This document shows positions 1 to 5,795 of a stretch of 5,795 nt of DNA, in pieces. Under the pieces are notes generated by a model. The model saw only the letters and a list, made by a program, of their open reading frames with translations, ran no database searches and was not told the DNA's origin. Both the position numbers and the translations under genes were made by a program. The DNA lies in assembly GCA_947176485.1 (NCBI GenBank), contig CAMWQS010000091.1:1-5795 (forward strand), given 5' to 3'. This stretch comes from an uncultured Clostridia bacterium. Its GTDB lineage: Bacteria > Bacillota > Clostridia > Christensenellales > Borkfalkiaceae. The number at the start of each line of letters is the position of its first letter. Position 1 is the stretch's first letter.

Positions 1-741
1 ATCAAGGACGTCGTTCATGTCGTACTTGCCGGCGGGCTTGCCGATAAGCCACTTTGCGGCGCGTATCGCACCCACCGCAAACACCCGCTTTGAACGCGCC
101 GAGTGGGAGAGGGTTATAACCTCGTCCTCGCCCGCAAACATAACCTCGTGCTCGCCGACGATAGTTCCGCCGCGCACCGCGTGAATACCTATCTCGTTTC
201 CGCGCTTGCCTACTATGCCTTCGCGCCCGTTCAAATAGGGCTTTTCATTATCAAATGCCGAGTTCGCACTTTCTGCAAGCATAAGCGCCGTGCCGGACGG
301 TGCGTCAACCTTTTGGTTATGGTGCTTTTCGATAATCTCTATATCGAAGCCCTCGCCCAGCGTTTGGGCGGCTTTTTTGACGAGCTTAACCAAAAGGTTA
401 ATTCCCAGCGAGAAGTTGCCCGTTTTAAAAATTGCAATCTTTTTCGCCGTTTCGTCAATAAGTTTCAAGTCTTCCGCAGAGTATCCCGTTGAGGCAAGCA
501 CTACTGGGCAATTATTTTTAACCGCCCAACTAAGCTCGCTCTTTAAAACGGCGGGGGAGGAGAAGTCTATAACCACGTCAACCTTTTCTTTGACTTTGTC
601 AAAGGAAGGATACACGGGCACGCTTTGCCCATTTAAACAAATATCCACGCCGCAAACGACTTTTAAGTTCTTATCGTCCTTTAAAAGCTCAATGAGGTTT
701 GCGCCCATTTTGCCGTTTATGCCGCAAATTAAACAATTCAT
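1..741 (-). CDS. dapB: 4-hydroxy-tetrahydrodipicolinate reductase, C-terminus cut by window edge
   Basis: Reduces 4-hydroxy-tetrahydrodipicolinate, the DapA product, to tetrahydrodipicolinate with NAD(P)H in the cytoplasm; this feeds lysine and the diaminopimelate of peptidoglycan. Seen: reading from the ATG at 741-739, all 247 codons to base 1 are open. Residues 7-13 (GINGKMG) are the Rossmann dinucleotide loop. Residues 138-152 hold the family signature EKHHNQKVDAPSGTA; by family knowledge His140 is the proton donor and Lys144 the catalytic partner (E. coli His159 and Lys163). GNFSLGINLL at 108-117 is also typical. An acidic residue (Asp33) after the second strand may allow NADH use (inference). 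The visible end, KYDMNDVLD, matches the usual DapB C-terminal YDMxDVL motif, so only a few residues should be missing. Its start overlaps the dapA stop by four bases. The only Shine-Dalgarno candidate, AAGGG at 759-755, lies 13 bases from the ATG, so coupling to dapA is likely. The identification is secure. Confidence 0.96.
   Translation of the reverse strand, partial: MNCLICGINGKMGANLIELLKDDKNLKVVCGVDICLNGQSVPVYPSFDKVKEKVDVVIDFSSPAVLKSELSWAVKNNCPVVLASTGYSAEDLKLIDETAKKIAIFKTGNFSLGINLLVKLVKKAAQTLGEGFDIEIIEKHHNQKVDAPSGTALMLAESANSAFDNEKPYLNGREGIVGKRGNEIGIHAVRGGTIVGEHEVMFAGEDEVITLSHSARSKRVFAVGAIRAAKWLIGKPAGKYDMNDVLD
738..741 (-). promoter_or_regulatory. dapA stop / dapB start ATGA overlap (translational coupling)
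   Basis: On the minus strand the dapB ATG (741-739) shares bases with the dapA TGA (740-738). The bases just before are an A-run, and the nearest purine-rich match (AAGGG, 759-755) is too distant for efficient independent initiation. A ribosome finishing dapA can restart on dapB, which would keep the two consecutive enzymes at a fixed ratio. The overlap is seen; the coupling is inferred. Confidence 0.8.
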
Positions 742-1622
742 TTTTTCAGTCCGACCCTTAAAATTTCTTCAAGTAAAATCTCTTTGTTTTTTTCCTCAAG
801 CTCGGTCAATGGCGAGCGGGGTACGCCCGCGTTAAAGCCGAGCATATTGTAAGCCGCTTTGATGGGAATAGGGTTAACCTCCAGGAAGCACGCGTCCTCC
901 AAGGGGAGGAGGTAGTCCTGAACGGCGTTCGCCTCGTCAAGCTTGTTTTCTTTAACTAAGTTGTACATTTTCTTTACGAGTGCGGGGGCGATGTTCGAGG
1001 TAACCGAAATAAGTCCCGCGCCGCCCACTGCAAGCATAGGCAGGTTTAAGAAGTCCTCGCCCGAGTATAAGTCCATTTTGCCGCGGATACGCCTTATCGT
1101 TTCGCAAACCTGCGCCATATTTCCGCTTGCTTCCTTAATGCCCGCCATATTGGGAATATCCGCAAGCTTTTCAACCGTTTCGGGCAAAATGTTTACAGCC
1201 GTGCGGCTAGGCACGTTGTAAGCAATAACGGGTATTTTCACCGCGTCGCATATAGACTTATAATACTCGTACAAGCCCTTTTGCGTGCACTTGTTGTAGT
1301 AGGGGGTAACGGCAAGCACTCCGTCCGCGCCTAACTTTTCGGCTTGAACGGATTGTCTTACGGCTTTAGCCGTATCGTTGCTGCCCGTGCCGATTATTAT
1401 TTTAATTCGACCCGCCGCCTTTCTAACGGCGTATTTGATAGTTTCAACCTTTTCGTCCTCGGTCATCGTTGCGGGCTCGCCCGTGGTACCGAGCACTACC
1501 AAGCCGTCCGCGCCGCCTTCGATTTGATACTCTATCATCTTGCCGAACTCGTCAAAGTTCACGCCGTTCTCGGTGAACGGGGTTATCATTGCCGTAATAA
1601 TGCCGTTGCAAAATCCTGTCAT
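738..1622 (-). CDS. dapA: 4-hydroxy-tetrahydrodipicolinate synthase
   Basis: Condenses pyruvate with aspartate semialdehyde to form 4-hydroxy-tetrahydrodipicolinate, the first committed step of lysine/diaminopimelate synthesis. At 294 residues it is full length for this class I aldolase (TIM barrel, normally a tetramer). Visible motifs, aligned by eye with E. coli DapA at an offset of +2: GTTGE at 45-49 with Thr46/Thr47, YYNK at 108-111 with Tyr109 of the catalytic triad, YNVPSRT at 135-141 with Tyr135 and substrate-binding Arg140, and GIKEASG at 161-167 with Schiff-base Lys163. Start: ATG at 1622-1620 behind GGGAGAA (1634-1628) with five spacer bases. It lies 55 bases downstream of asd in the same riboswitch-controlled unit; its TGA overlaps the dapB ATG. 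Odd point: the positions that bind feedback lysine in E. coli are largely changed (Pro50, Glu55, Lys58, Lys86), so the enzyme is probably not inhibited by lysine (inference). Confidence 0.98.
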   Translation of the reverse strand: MTGFCNGIITAMITPFTENGVNFDEFGKMIEYQIEGGADGLVVLGTTGEPATMTEDEKVETIKYAVRKAAGRIKIIIGTGSNDTAKAVRQSVQAEKLGADGVLAVTPYYNKCTQKGLYEYYKSICDAVKIPVIAYNVPSRTAVNILPETVEKLADIPNMAGIKEASGNMAQVCETIRRIRGKMDLYSGEDFLNLPMLAVGGAGLISVTSNIAPALVKKMYNLVKENKLDEANAVQDYLLPLEDACFLEVNPIPIKAAYNMLGFNAGVPRSPLTELEEKNKEILLEEILRVGLKK

Positions 1623-1677
1623 TTTAATTCTCCCGAATTTTCGTTTGTATTATTTTAATCAAAAACCTTATTTTGCG

Positions 1678-2754
1678 TTAATCGAAGTATCCTTTTGCGG
1701 CTAAAAGCTCGGCAAGTAATACCGCGCCGCCCGCCGCACCGCGAAGGGTGTTGTGGGAAAAGCCTATAAACTTATAGTCGTAAACGCTGTCCGCTCTGAG
1801 CCGTCCCGCGCAAACCGCCATACCGCCCTCCAAATTTCTGTCAAGATAGGGTTGGGGACGGTTGTCTTCTTCGAAGTAGTGCAAGAACTGCTTGGGCGCG
1901 GAGGGGAGGGCAAGCTTTTGGGGTTCGCCCGAATAATCTTTCCACGCCTTCAAAATTTCTTCCTTGGAAGGTTTTTTGTCAAACCTGACGAAGCAAGCCG
2001 CCGTGTGTCCGTCCGAAACGGGCACCCTTAAACACTGCGCCGTAATCTTGGGTGCGGAGGCGGGCACGATTTTGCCGCCCGTAACCTTACCCCAAATTTT
2101 AAGGGGTTCAACCTCGCTTTTTTCTTCCTCGCCGCCAATATATGGTATAACGTTGTCGCAAATTTCGGGCATCGTTTCAAAGGTCTTGCCCGCGCCCGAA
2201 ATCGCCTGATAGGTGCAAACCGCAACCTCTTTTATGCCGTACTTTGTAAGCGGGTGCAAAAGGGGCACGTAGGACTGCAACGAGCAGTTCGATTTAACAG
2301 CGATAAACCCGCGCTTGGTGCCCAAACGCTTTCTCTGCGCCGCAATTACTTCAAGGTGGTCGGCGTTGATTTCGGGGATAATCATCGGCACGTCGTCCGT
2401 GAAGCGGTGCGCCGAGTTGTTCGAAACGATAGGGCACTCTAATTTTGCGTAGGAATATTCAAGCTCTTTCAGCTCGTCCTTTTTCATATTCACCGCGCAG
2501 AAGCAGAAGTCAACCTCTTCCGCAATTTTTTCCTTGTCCGCCGTCGCGTCGTAAACGAGCATATCAGCGTATTTTTCGGGCATGGGGGAGGAGAGGTGCC
2601 ACCTCTTTAAAGCGTCCTTGTATTTCTTGCCCGCAGAGTTTGCGGAGGCGGCAAGGCACTTCACCTCAAACCAAGGGTGGTTTGCAAGCAAAAGTAAAAA
2701 CCTTTGCCCGACCATTCCCGTCGCGCCGATAACACCAACTTTGTACTTCTTCAT
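1678..2754 (-). CDS. asd: Aspartate-semialdehyde dehydrogenase, archaeal/fungal-like type
   Basis: Reduces L-aspartyl-4-phosphate with NADPH to L-aspartate-4-semialdehyde, the branch metabolite for lysine, diaminopimelate, threonine and methionine. At 358 residues it is full length. Seen: NADP-binding GATGMVGQRF at 10-19; AASANSAGKKYKDA at 35-48; DVPMIIPEINADHLE at 121-135; catalytic Cys157 in KSNCSLQ; AISGAGK at 184-190; Arg243 and His250 in RVPVSDGHT, the expected substrate arginine and general base; RPQPYLDRN before the C-terminal helix; HNTLRGAAGG near the end. These blocks match the archaeal (Methanocaldococcus-like) and fungal class better than the Bacillus/E. coli class. The usual Pro-Asn-Cys is Ser-Asn-Cys here. 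Start: ATG at 2754 with Shine-Dalgarno AGGTGA at 2763-2758. First gene of the unit, only about 16 bases after the riboswitch terminator T-tract, so its transcription is directly under lysine control. Confidence 0.97.
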   Translation of the reverse strand: MKKYKVGVIGATGMVGQRFLLLLANHPWFEVKCLAASANSAGKKYKDALKRWHLSSPMPEKYADMLVYDATADKEKIAEEVDFCFCAVNMKKDELKELEYSYAKLECPIVSNNSAHRFTDDVPMIIPEINADHLEVIAAQRKRLGTKRGFIAVKSNCSLQSYVPLLHPLTKYGIKEVAVCTYQAISGAGKTFETMPEICDNVIPYIGGEEEKSEVEPLKIWGKVTGGKIVPASAPKITAQCLRVPVSDGHTAACFVRFDKKPSKEEILKAWKDYSGEPQKLALPSAPKQFLHYFEEDNRPQPYLDRNLEGGMAVCAGRLRADSVYDYKFIGFSHNTLRGAAGGAVLLAELLAAKGYFD

Positions 2755-2757
2755 AAA

Positions 2758-2763
2758 TCACCT
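2758..2763 (-). promoter_or_regulatory. asd ribosome binding site
   Basis: AGGTGA lies just before the asd ATG, separated by three T. It sits outside the terminator hairpin (2792-2777) and its T-tract, so the RNA switch appears to act by ending transcription rather than by hiding the ribosome site. Confidence 0.75.
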
Positions 2764-2770
2764 ATAAAAC

Positions 2771-2792
2771 AAAAAAGCGGCAACCGTGCCGC
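2771..2792 (-). terminator. Riboswitch-controlled intrinsic terminator upstream of asd
   Basis: Minus strand: GCGGCA (2792-2787), loop CGGT (2786-2783), TGCCGC (2782-2777), then six T (2776-2771). The six-base-pair stem is perfect and can gain a G-T pair at its foot. It stands between the lysine aptamer and the asd start, and should form when lysine-bound P1 keeps the competing strand occupied. Confidence 0.92.
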
Positions 2793-2818
2793 CGTAATTA
2801 CAGTAAAAGCAATTAGCG
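2790..2818 (-). promoter_or_regulatory. Predicted antiterminator of the lysine riboswitch
   Basis: The 3' strand of P1 plus flanking bases, CGC (2818-2816) and TAATTGC (2815-2809), can pair with GTAATTA (2801-2795) and, across a two-base bulge (2794-2793), with GCG (2792-2790). The loop is TTTTACT (2808-2802). This uses both P1 bases and the first half of the terminator's 5' arm, so it excludes both. One pair is G-U. The pairing was read by eye, without energy calculation. Confidence 0.7.
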
Positions 2819-2984
2819 CAACACTTCAAGTGACAGTCGCAAGGGTATTAACCCGTACGCCCGACGCGGCTTAAAGGTTCACCGCACCTCGGCGGAGGCG
2901 CCCTTTCAACGCAGCTTTAATAACGGAATTGCCTTTTCAACTCCTCAGCCGCGGCTAATTATGCCCGTCCGCTCCTCTAAATGC
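2809..2984 (-). promoter_or_regulatory. Lysine riboswitch (L-box) aptamer
   Basis: The aptamer binds free lysine and turns the asd-dapA-dapB unit off. Seen on the minus strand, in L-box order: P1 5' strand GCATTTAG (2984-2977) running into AGAGGAGCG (2978-2970); a P2 arm; GAAAGGG (2907-2901); CGCCGAGG (2894-2887); a P3 stem with GCGG/CCGC; a P4 stem with GGG/CCC; GACTGTC followed by a small CACT/AGTG hairpin; then GCGCTAATTGC. P1 closes by GCATTTAG with CTAATTGC (2816-2809), eight positions with one T-T mismatch. GGAG (2975-2972) can pair with CTCC (2897-2894) at the base of P2. The 176-base length, the conserved blocks seen in Bacillus lysC and the lysine genes behind it all agree. A T-box was considered, but its conserved sequence is absent. 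Confidence 0.95.
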
Positions 2985-2990
2985 AAAGAA

Positions 2991-3019
2991 ATTTTAACAC
3001 AAAAAAGGCGCAAAGTAAA
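2991..3019 (-). promoter_or_regulatory. Promoter of the asd-dapA-dapB unit
   Basis: Minus strand: -35 TTTACT (3019-3014), 17-base spacer, -10 TAAAAT (2996-2991); a housekeeping sigma-A type promoter. The predicted start at about 2985-2984 coincides with the first base of riboswitch helix P1, which independently supports both calls. The -35 box is only a moderate match. Confidence 0.75.
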
Positions 3020-3074
3020 GTCATTTGAACGGTAAAAAATTATTTGTTTATATTGCCAACGCGTTTAAAACTGT
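3020..3074. other. Divergent inter-promoter spacer, unassigned
   Basis: AT-rich stretch of about 55 bases between the -35 boxes of the two divergent promoters. The only symmetric element noticed is the perfect 8-base palindrome AACGCGTT at 3058-3065, ten bases before the rightward -35. It is too short to call an operator. No open reading frame or RNA gene is supported here. Confidence 0.4.
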
Positions 3075-3103
3075 TTGACACCCCTTAAATAATAGTGTAA
3101 AAT
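3075..3103 (+). promoter_or_regulatory. Strong sigma-A type promoter of the surface protein gene
   Basis: A perfect -35 TTGACA (3075-3080), a 17-base spacer and -10 TAAAAT (3098-3103, one mismatch). The predicted start near 3110 leaves a leader of about 35 bases that holds GGAAG (3132-3136), eight bases before the ATG. No repressor site or riboswitch is evident in the leader, so expression may be constitutive and high (inference). Confidence 0.88.
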
Positions 3104-3144
3104 AGCAAAGTACAACTAAAATTATAATATCGGAAGATTGAAAT

Positions 3145-5727
3145 ATGAATTCGCAAAAATCCTTAAAAATAAAATTTAGTTTAATTGCCGCGCTTGCGCT
3201 CAGCTTTATAATTGCAGTCGGCGCGTTCCTCGGCGTAACGCTTGCCCGTGCCGACCGTTCGGTAACGATTAGCGGCACGAGTATCTTCGTTACCACTCAC
3301 GACGCACAGGTTTGGGCTCACCAAGAAGGTGAGGGCGAAGACGCCGTTGACCACACTATGTTCGTGTTCAACGAAAATAGGGATACGGTCAATTACAGAA
3401 GAAACCTTGCTTTCAAGTGGATAGAAAACTCCGCAAAGCAGGCAGAGGCACCCAAGGACGAGGAAGGTAGCAGCGAGACAACCGAAACCACCAAGCCCGA
3501 TATCAGCTTTGAAAAGCAATACGGCTGGTTCAATATGGAAGTAGGCTTCGGCGACCCCGCAAATTCCCCGGAATACAACGTTGAGTACAAGTATTTCGTA
3601 ATCACCTTCGAAAGCCAGCAGTATTCCCAAACCAAGGACGGCAAGACCACGAACTATATCGTGTTCGAGCCCTCGGAAAATAACGAATTAAAGGTTTATA
3701 TCACCCACAAGAATACCGAAATTCAAAAAGATACCGAGCTCCAAAAGGATACCGAGAATAAGGGTGTAACAGCAGTTTTAGACAAGCTGCTTGCAGACGC
3801 AACCCCTATCGGTACGGTTAAAGCAAACGAGCGTATCAGCATTAACTTTACCGCAGACTACGACGGCAACGACGAGAGCTTGACGAATTTGGAAGGCGGC
3901 GATTACCTCGTAAAAATTTCCGACGAAGATGGTGGACCCTTATTCGGCAAGTTTGAAAACATAGGCAAGACCTACGCAAAATATTCTTCGTCTACGACTA
4001 CCCCCGTAACCCCGCTTTCTTTCGAAGCAGTGTTCGAGGAGGAGGACGAGAACGAGCCCAACGCTCACGGCAAAGCGTTTTTAACCCTTTACACCCTCAA
4101 CAACCAAAGCTTTAAGTTAAAGGACGCAAGGAATTCCGACGGGCACCGTGTAGGCGGTACCGTAAACGACGTAACACCCCCCGTACTGTGCCTTGACAAG
4201 TCGGTTCCCTTCATTAAGTACAACGGCGAAATCACCTTCGATTATACCGTAATCGACGTGCTTACCCAATCGCCCAGCCTTACGACCTCGTACTATATGC
4301 TTACCGATAAGGACGCAGACCCCGTAACGGGCAAAGCACCCGTTTATAACGAGGACGGCGGAGATTTCAAAAAGGTTACCGACTCGGACAACCAGTTTAT
4401 TTACCCGCACTACAAACACTATCTTCCCAAAGAAAGTGATACGACGAAGTTTGGCAAAAAAATCAAAGACGAAACCTTTGAAGTTAAGGCGGCGGTAAAA
4501 GTCGTTCTTAAACTTACCGACACCACCTCGACGAACGGACAAACGACCTACGTTTATCTCGACTGGTTCGTTGACGACGATTATCTTCTTACGGTAAACG
4601 GTCAAAAATACATTGCGGTTACCGAGGATAAGCAAGGCGCAACCTACGCTTACACCAAAGGCGGAGTAAGCAACCCCGATACGACGGGCGAAAACGCAAA
4701 TACCGAATGGGATAATCTCGTTAAAGCATATCAAGCAAAGGTTGACGAAGCCGCAAAGGACTTGAAGGCAGGTAGCAAAAACTACTTCTATCTTCCCTCG
4801 GCGGAAGACCTTATCAAGGATAACGCAACCCCTTACGAGGATTTGGAATTCTCGATTTACTACAACAACGGCTCACAGCAGCAGTCAACGGGTAAGAAGG
4901 CAAACGCGCTTTCCATAAACCTTACCAAAGCGGGCACTTACGTATTCACAATCTACGCAAAGGACGCGGCGGGCAATTCCATGTACTACTTCGACGGCAA
5001 AGAAGAAAAGGAATTGGAAACGGGCGATATCTGGAATATGTACAAGCAAGACAAGAACGGCGACTTTGCGGATATGAAGAAGTATCTGCCTTGGTTCGAG
5101 TTCACCGTTGACGCGTCCGAAATTTCCATTAAGGACCCCGACGAACAGTCCACCGCATACGTTGGCAGCAGCTTCACCGCAGACAGCTTTGACATAAACG
5201 GCGTATCCGTAAAAACCGAGTATACCCTTTTCGAGTTCCATAACGAGGACTACGCAAAGGACCACGGCGGCGTGGCAATGACCTACGAAGAATTCTCCAA
5301 GACCGTTGAATCTTTATTACTCAACACCGAAACGAGAATTTACTTCACCAAGATAAGACCCACCGGCGACCTTAAAGAGGGCACTGCCGATTACGAAGCG
5401 TTTAACGATTACGGTTGGAACGGTAGCTCGCTTACCTTCACACCGCAGACTGCAAACGCATTCTACGTAATCAAGTGCGAGGCAAGAAGCACCGTAATCG
5501 ACGAACCCCAAACCAGCTATATGACCATAGCGGCTGCACCCAAGGTTGAACCTTTAAAGGGTGAAGATACTTGGGTACAGGACAACGTAACTTCTATTAT
5601 ACTCTTATGTATCGCGGGCGCGTCGCTTATCGGTATAATCTTACTTCTCGTAATCAAACCCAAGAACAAGGGCGACATCGACGAAGTTATTGACACCCCC
5701 AAGAAGTCAAAGAAAAGCAGTAAATAA
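3145..5727 (+). CDS. Exported, membrane-anchored surface protein with Ig-like modules, unknown function
   Basis: Family not recognised. Seen in 860 residues: Lys5, Lys8 and Lys10, a hydrophobic core at about 11-33 and an A-R-A site at 34-36 form a signal peptide, probably cut before Asp37. Residues 37-816 are an acidic, Thr/Tyr-rich, cysteine-poor, presumably extracellular region. A low-complexity Glu/Thr linker lies at about 98-118 and a hexapeptide repeat at 189-206. Beta-rich modules probably cover about 341-478 (opening DVTPPVL, a common module junction), 545-657 (with AGTYVFTIYAKDAAGN, typical of bacterial Ig-like folds) and 655-797. A membrane helix at about 817-837 is followed by a 23-residue tail with eight Lys. 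There is no LPXTG, SLH, catalytic or binding domain that I can name. Start ATG has GGAAG eight bases upstream. The gene has its own strong promoter and terminator. It could be an adhesin, envelope scaffold or abundant coat protein; none is proven. Confidence 0.93.
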   Translation: MNSQKSLKIKFSLIAALALSFIIAVGAFLGVTLARADRSVTISGTSIFVTTHDAQVWAHQEGEGEDAVDHTMFVFNENRDTVNYRRNLAFKWIENSAKQAEAPKDEEGSSETTETTKPDISFEKQYGWFNMEVGFGDPANSPEYNVEYKYFVITFESQQYSQTKDGKTTNYIVFEPSENNELKVYITHKNTEIQKDTELQKDTENKGVTAVLDKLLADATPIGTVKANERISINFTADYDGNDESLTNLEGGDYLVKISDEDGGPLFGKFENIGKTYAKYSSSTTTPVTPLSFEAVFEEEDENEPNAHGKAFLTLYTLNNQSFKLKDARNSDGHRVGGTVNDVTPPVLCLDKSVPFIKYNGEITFDYTVIDVLTQSPSLTTSYYMLTDKDADPVTGKAPVYNEDGGDFKKVTDSDNQFIYPHYKHYLPKESDTTKFGKKIKDETFEVKAAVKVVLKLTDTTSTNGQTTYVYLDWFVDDDYLLTVNGQKYIAVTEDKQGATYAYTKGGVSNPDTTGENANTEWDNLVKAYQAKVDEAAKDLKAGSKNYFYLPSAEDLIKDNATPYEDLEFSIYYNNGSQQQSTGKKANALSINLTKAGTYVFTIYAKDAAGNSMYYFDGKEEKELETGDIWNMYKQDKNGDFADMKKYLPWFEFTVDASEISIKDPDEQSTAYVGSSFTADSFDINGVSVKTEYTLFEFHNEDYAKDHGGVAMTYEEFSKTVESLLLNTETRIYFTKIRPTGDLKEGTADYEAFNDYGWNGSSLTFTPQTANAFYVIKCEARSTVIDEPQTSYMTIAAAPKVEPLKGEDTWVQDNVTSIILLCIAGASLIGIILLLVIKPKNKGDIDEVIDTPKKSKKSSK
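3709..3762 (+). repeat. Three in-frame 18-base tandem repeats
   Basis: Units at 3709-3726, 3727-3744 and 3745-3762 encode KNTEIQ, KDTELQ and KDTENK (residues 189-206 of the surface protein). Copies differ mostly at third positions, and the last diverges at its end, so the array is old or under selection. The charged, heptad-free hexapeptide probably forms a flexible or helical spacer between beta modules. Confidence 0.8.
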
Positions 5728-5742
5728 GTTTTAAAGTATAAG

Positions 5743-5774
5743 CCGCGGCGCAAAAATGCGCCGCGGGTTTTTTT
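5743..5774 (+). terminator. Strong intrinsic terminator after the surface protein gene
   Basis: Perfect 10-base-pair, GC-rich stem CCGCGGCGCA (5743-5752) with TGCGCCGCGG (5757-5766), loop AAAA, one G, then seven T (5768-5774). It begins 15 bases after the stop codon. The opposite strand has no T-run after the stem, so it works rightward only. It closes a one-gene transcript. Confidence 0.95.
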
Positions 5775-5795
5775 AAAGGAAAATAAAAACAACTC
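5775..5795 (+). other. Possible leader of a further gene, no start in window
   Basis: After the terminator the last 21 bases are A-rich and contain AAAGGA (5775-5780), which resembles a Shine-Dalgarno. No ATG, GTG or TTG follows in the window, so no gene can be claimed. Confidence 0.2.

Noticed and set aside
103..835. Two plus-strand open frames (103-492 and 290-835)
   Set aside because: They lie antisense to dapB and the end of dapA, whose catalytic motifs are intact on the minus strand; the plus-strand products have no recognisable motif.
1623..1677. Possible extra regulatory element between asd and dapA
   Set aside because: The 55-base gap holds only the dapA Shine-Dalgarno and AT-rich sequence, with no hairpin followed by a T-run.
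2859..2937. L2-L3 kissing-loop pairing AAAGG with CCTTT in the aptamer
   Set aside because: Five complementary bases exist, but part of the first strand is also used by a P2 helix (GCC/GGC), so the assignment is not secure without folding.
2947..2956. Perfect 10-base palindrome AGCCGCGGCT as an operator
   Set aside because: It falls inside the P2 arm of the riboswitch, downstream of the transcription start, and is better explained as RNA structure.
2809..2984. T-box leader as an alternative to the lysine riboswitch
   Set aside because: The conserved T-box sequence before the terminator is missing, while the L-box blocks occur in order.
3123..3128. Perfect TATAAT as an alternative -10 for the surface gene
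   Set aside because: No -35-like hexamer lies 16-18 bases upstream, and a start from it would fall around 3135, inside or after the Shine-Dalgarno. The TTGACA/TAAAAT pair is far better.
3048..3296. Minus-strand 82-codon open frame across the surface gene start
   Set aside because: It overlaps the strong rightward promoter and the signal peptide coding region in antisense, and its product resembles no known protein.
4117..4734. Minus-strand 205-codon open frame
   Set aside because: It lies wholly inside the surface protein gene on the opposite strand and has no convincing domain or Shine-Dalgarno; it follows from the codon bias of the real gene.

Overview
The window looks like chromosomal DNA of a low-profile Gram-positive (Bacillota), most likely an uncultured Clostridia lineage. 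The signs are a lysine (L-box) riboswitch with an intrinsic terminator, Shine-Dalgarno starts, an asd-dapA-dapB order, an archaeal-type Asd of the kind found in some Clostridia, and a large membrane-anchored surface protein of unknown function. The family or genus cannot be fixed from sequence alone. There are no mobile elements, CRISPR arrays, tRNA or rRNA genes.

Left half (1-3019, minus strand): one transcription unit for the shared trunk of lysine and diaminopimelate synthesis. From a promoter at about 3019-2991 the transcript starts almost exactly at the first base of a lysine riboswitch aptamer (2984-2809). A terminator/antiterminator platform follows (2818-2771), then asd (2754-1678), dapA (1622-738) and dapB (741 to beyond the left edge). 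The three enzymes act in sequence: aspartyl phosphate to aspartate semialdehyde (Asd), condensation with pyruvate (DapA), and reduction to tetrahydrodipicolinate (DapB). dapA and dapB overlap by ATGA. DapB is open through base 1 and seems to lack only a few C-terminal residues.

Right half (3075-5774, plus strand): a divergent, self-contained one-gene unit. It has a near-consensus promoter (TTGACA, 17 bp, TAAAAT), a short leader with a Shine-Dalgarno, an 860-residue exported protein, and a strong hairpin terminator with 7 T. The protein has an N-terminal signal peptide, about 780 extracellular residues that look like Ig-like beta modules, one C-terminal membrane helix and a short lysine-rich cytoplasmic tail. 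I do not recognise its family. It is the most likely undescribed item here.

The only stretch above 300 bases without a gene is 2755-3144. It is almost fully explained by the riboswitch, its platform and the two divergent promoters. About 55 bp between the two -35 boxes is unassigned.
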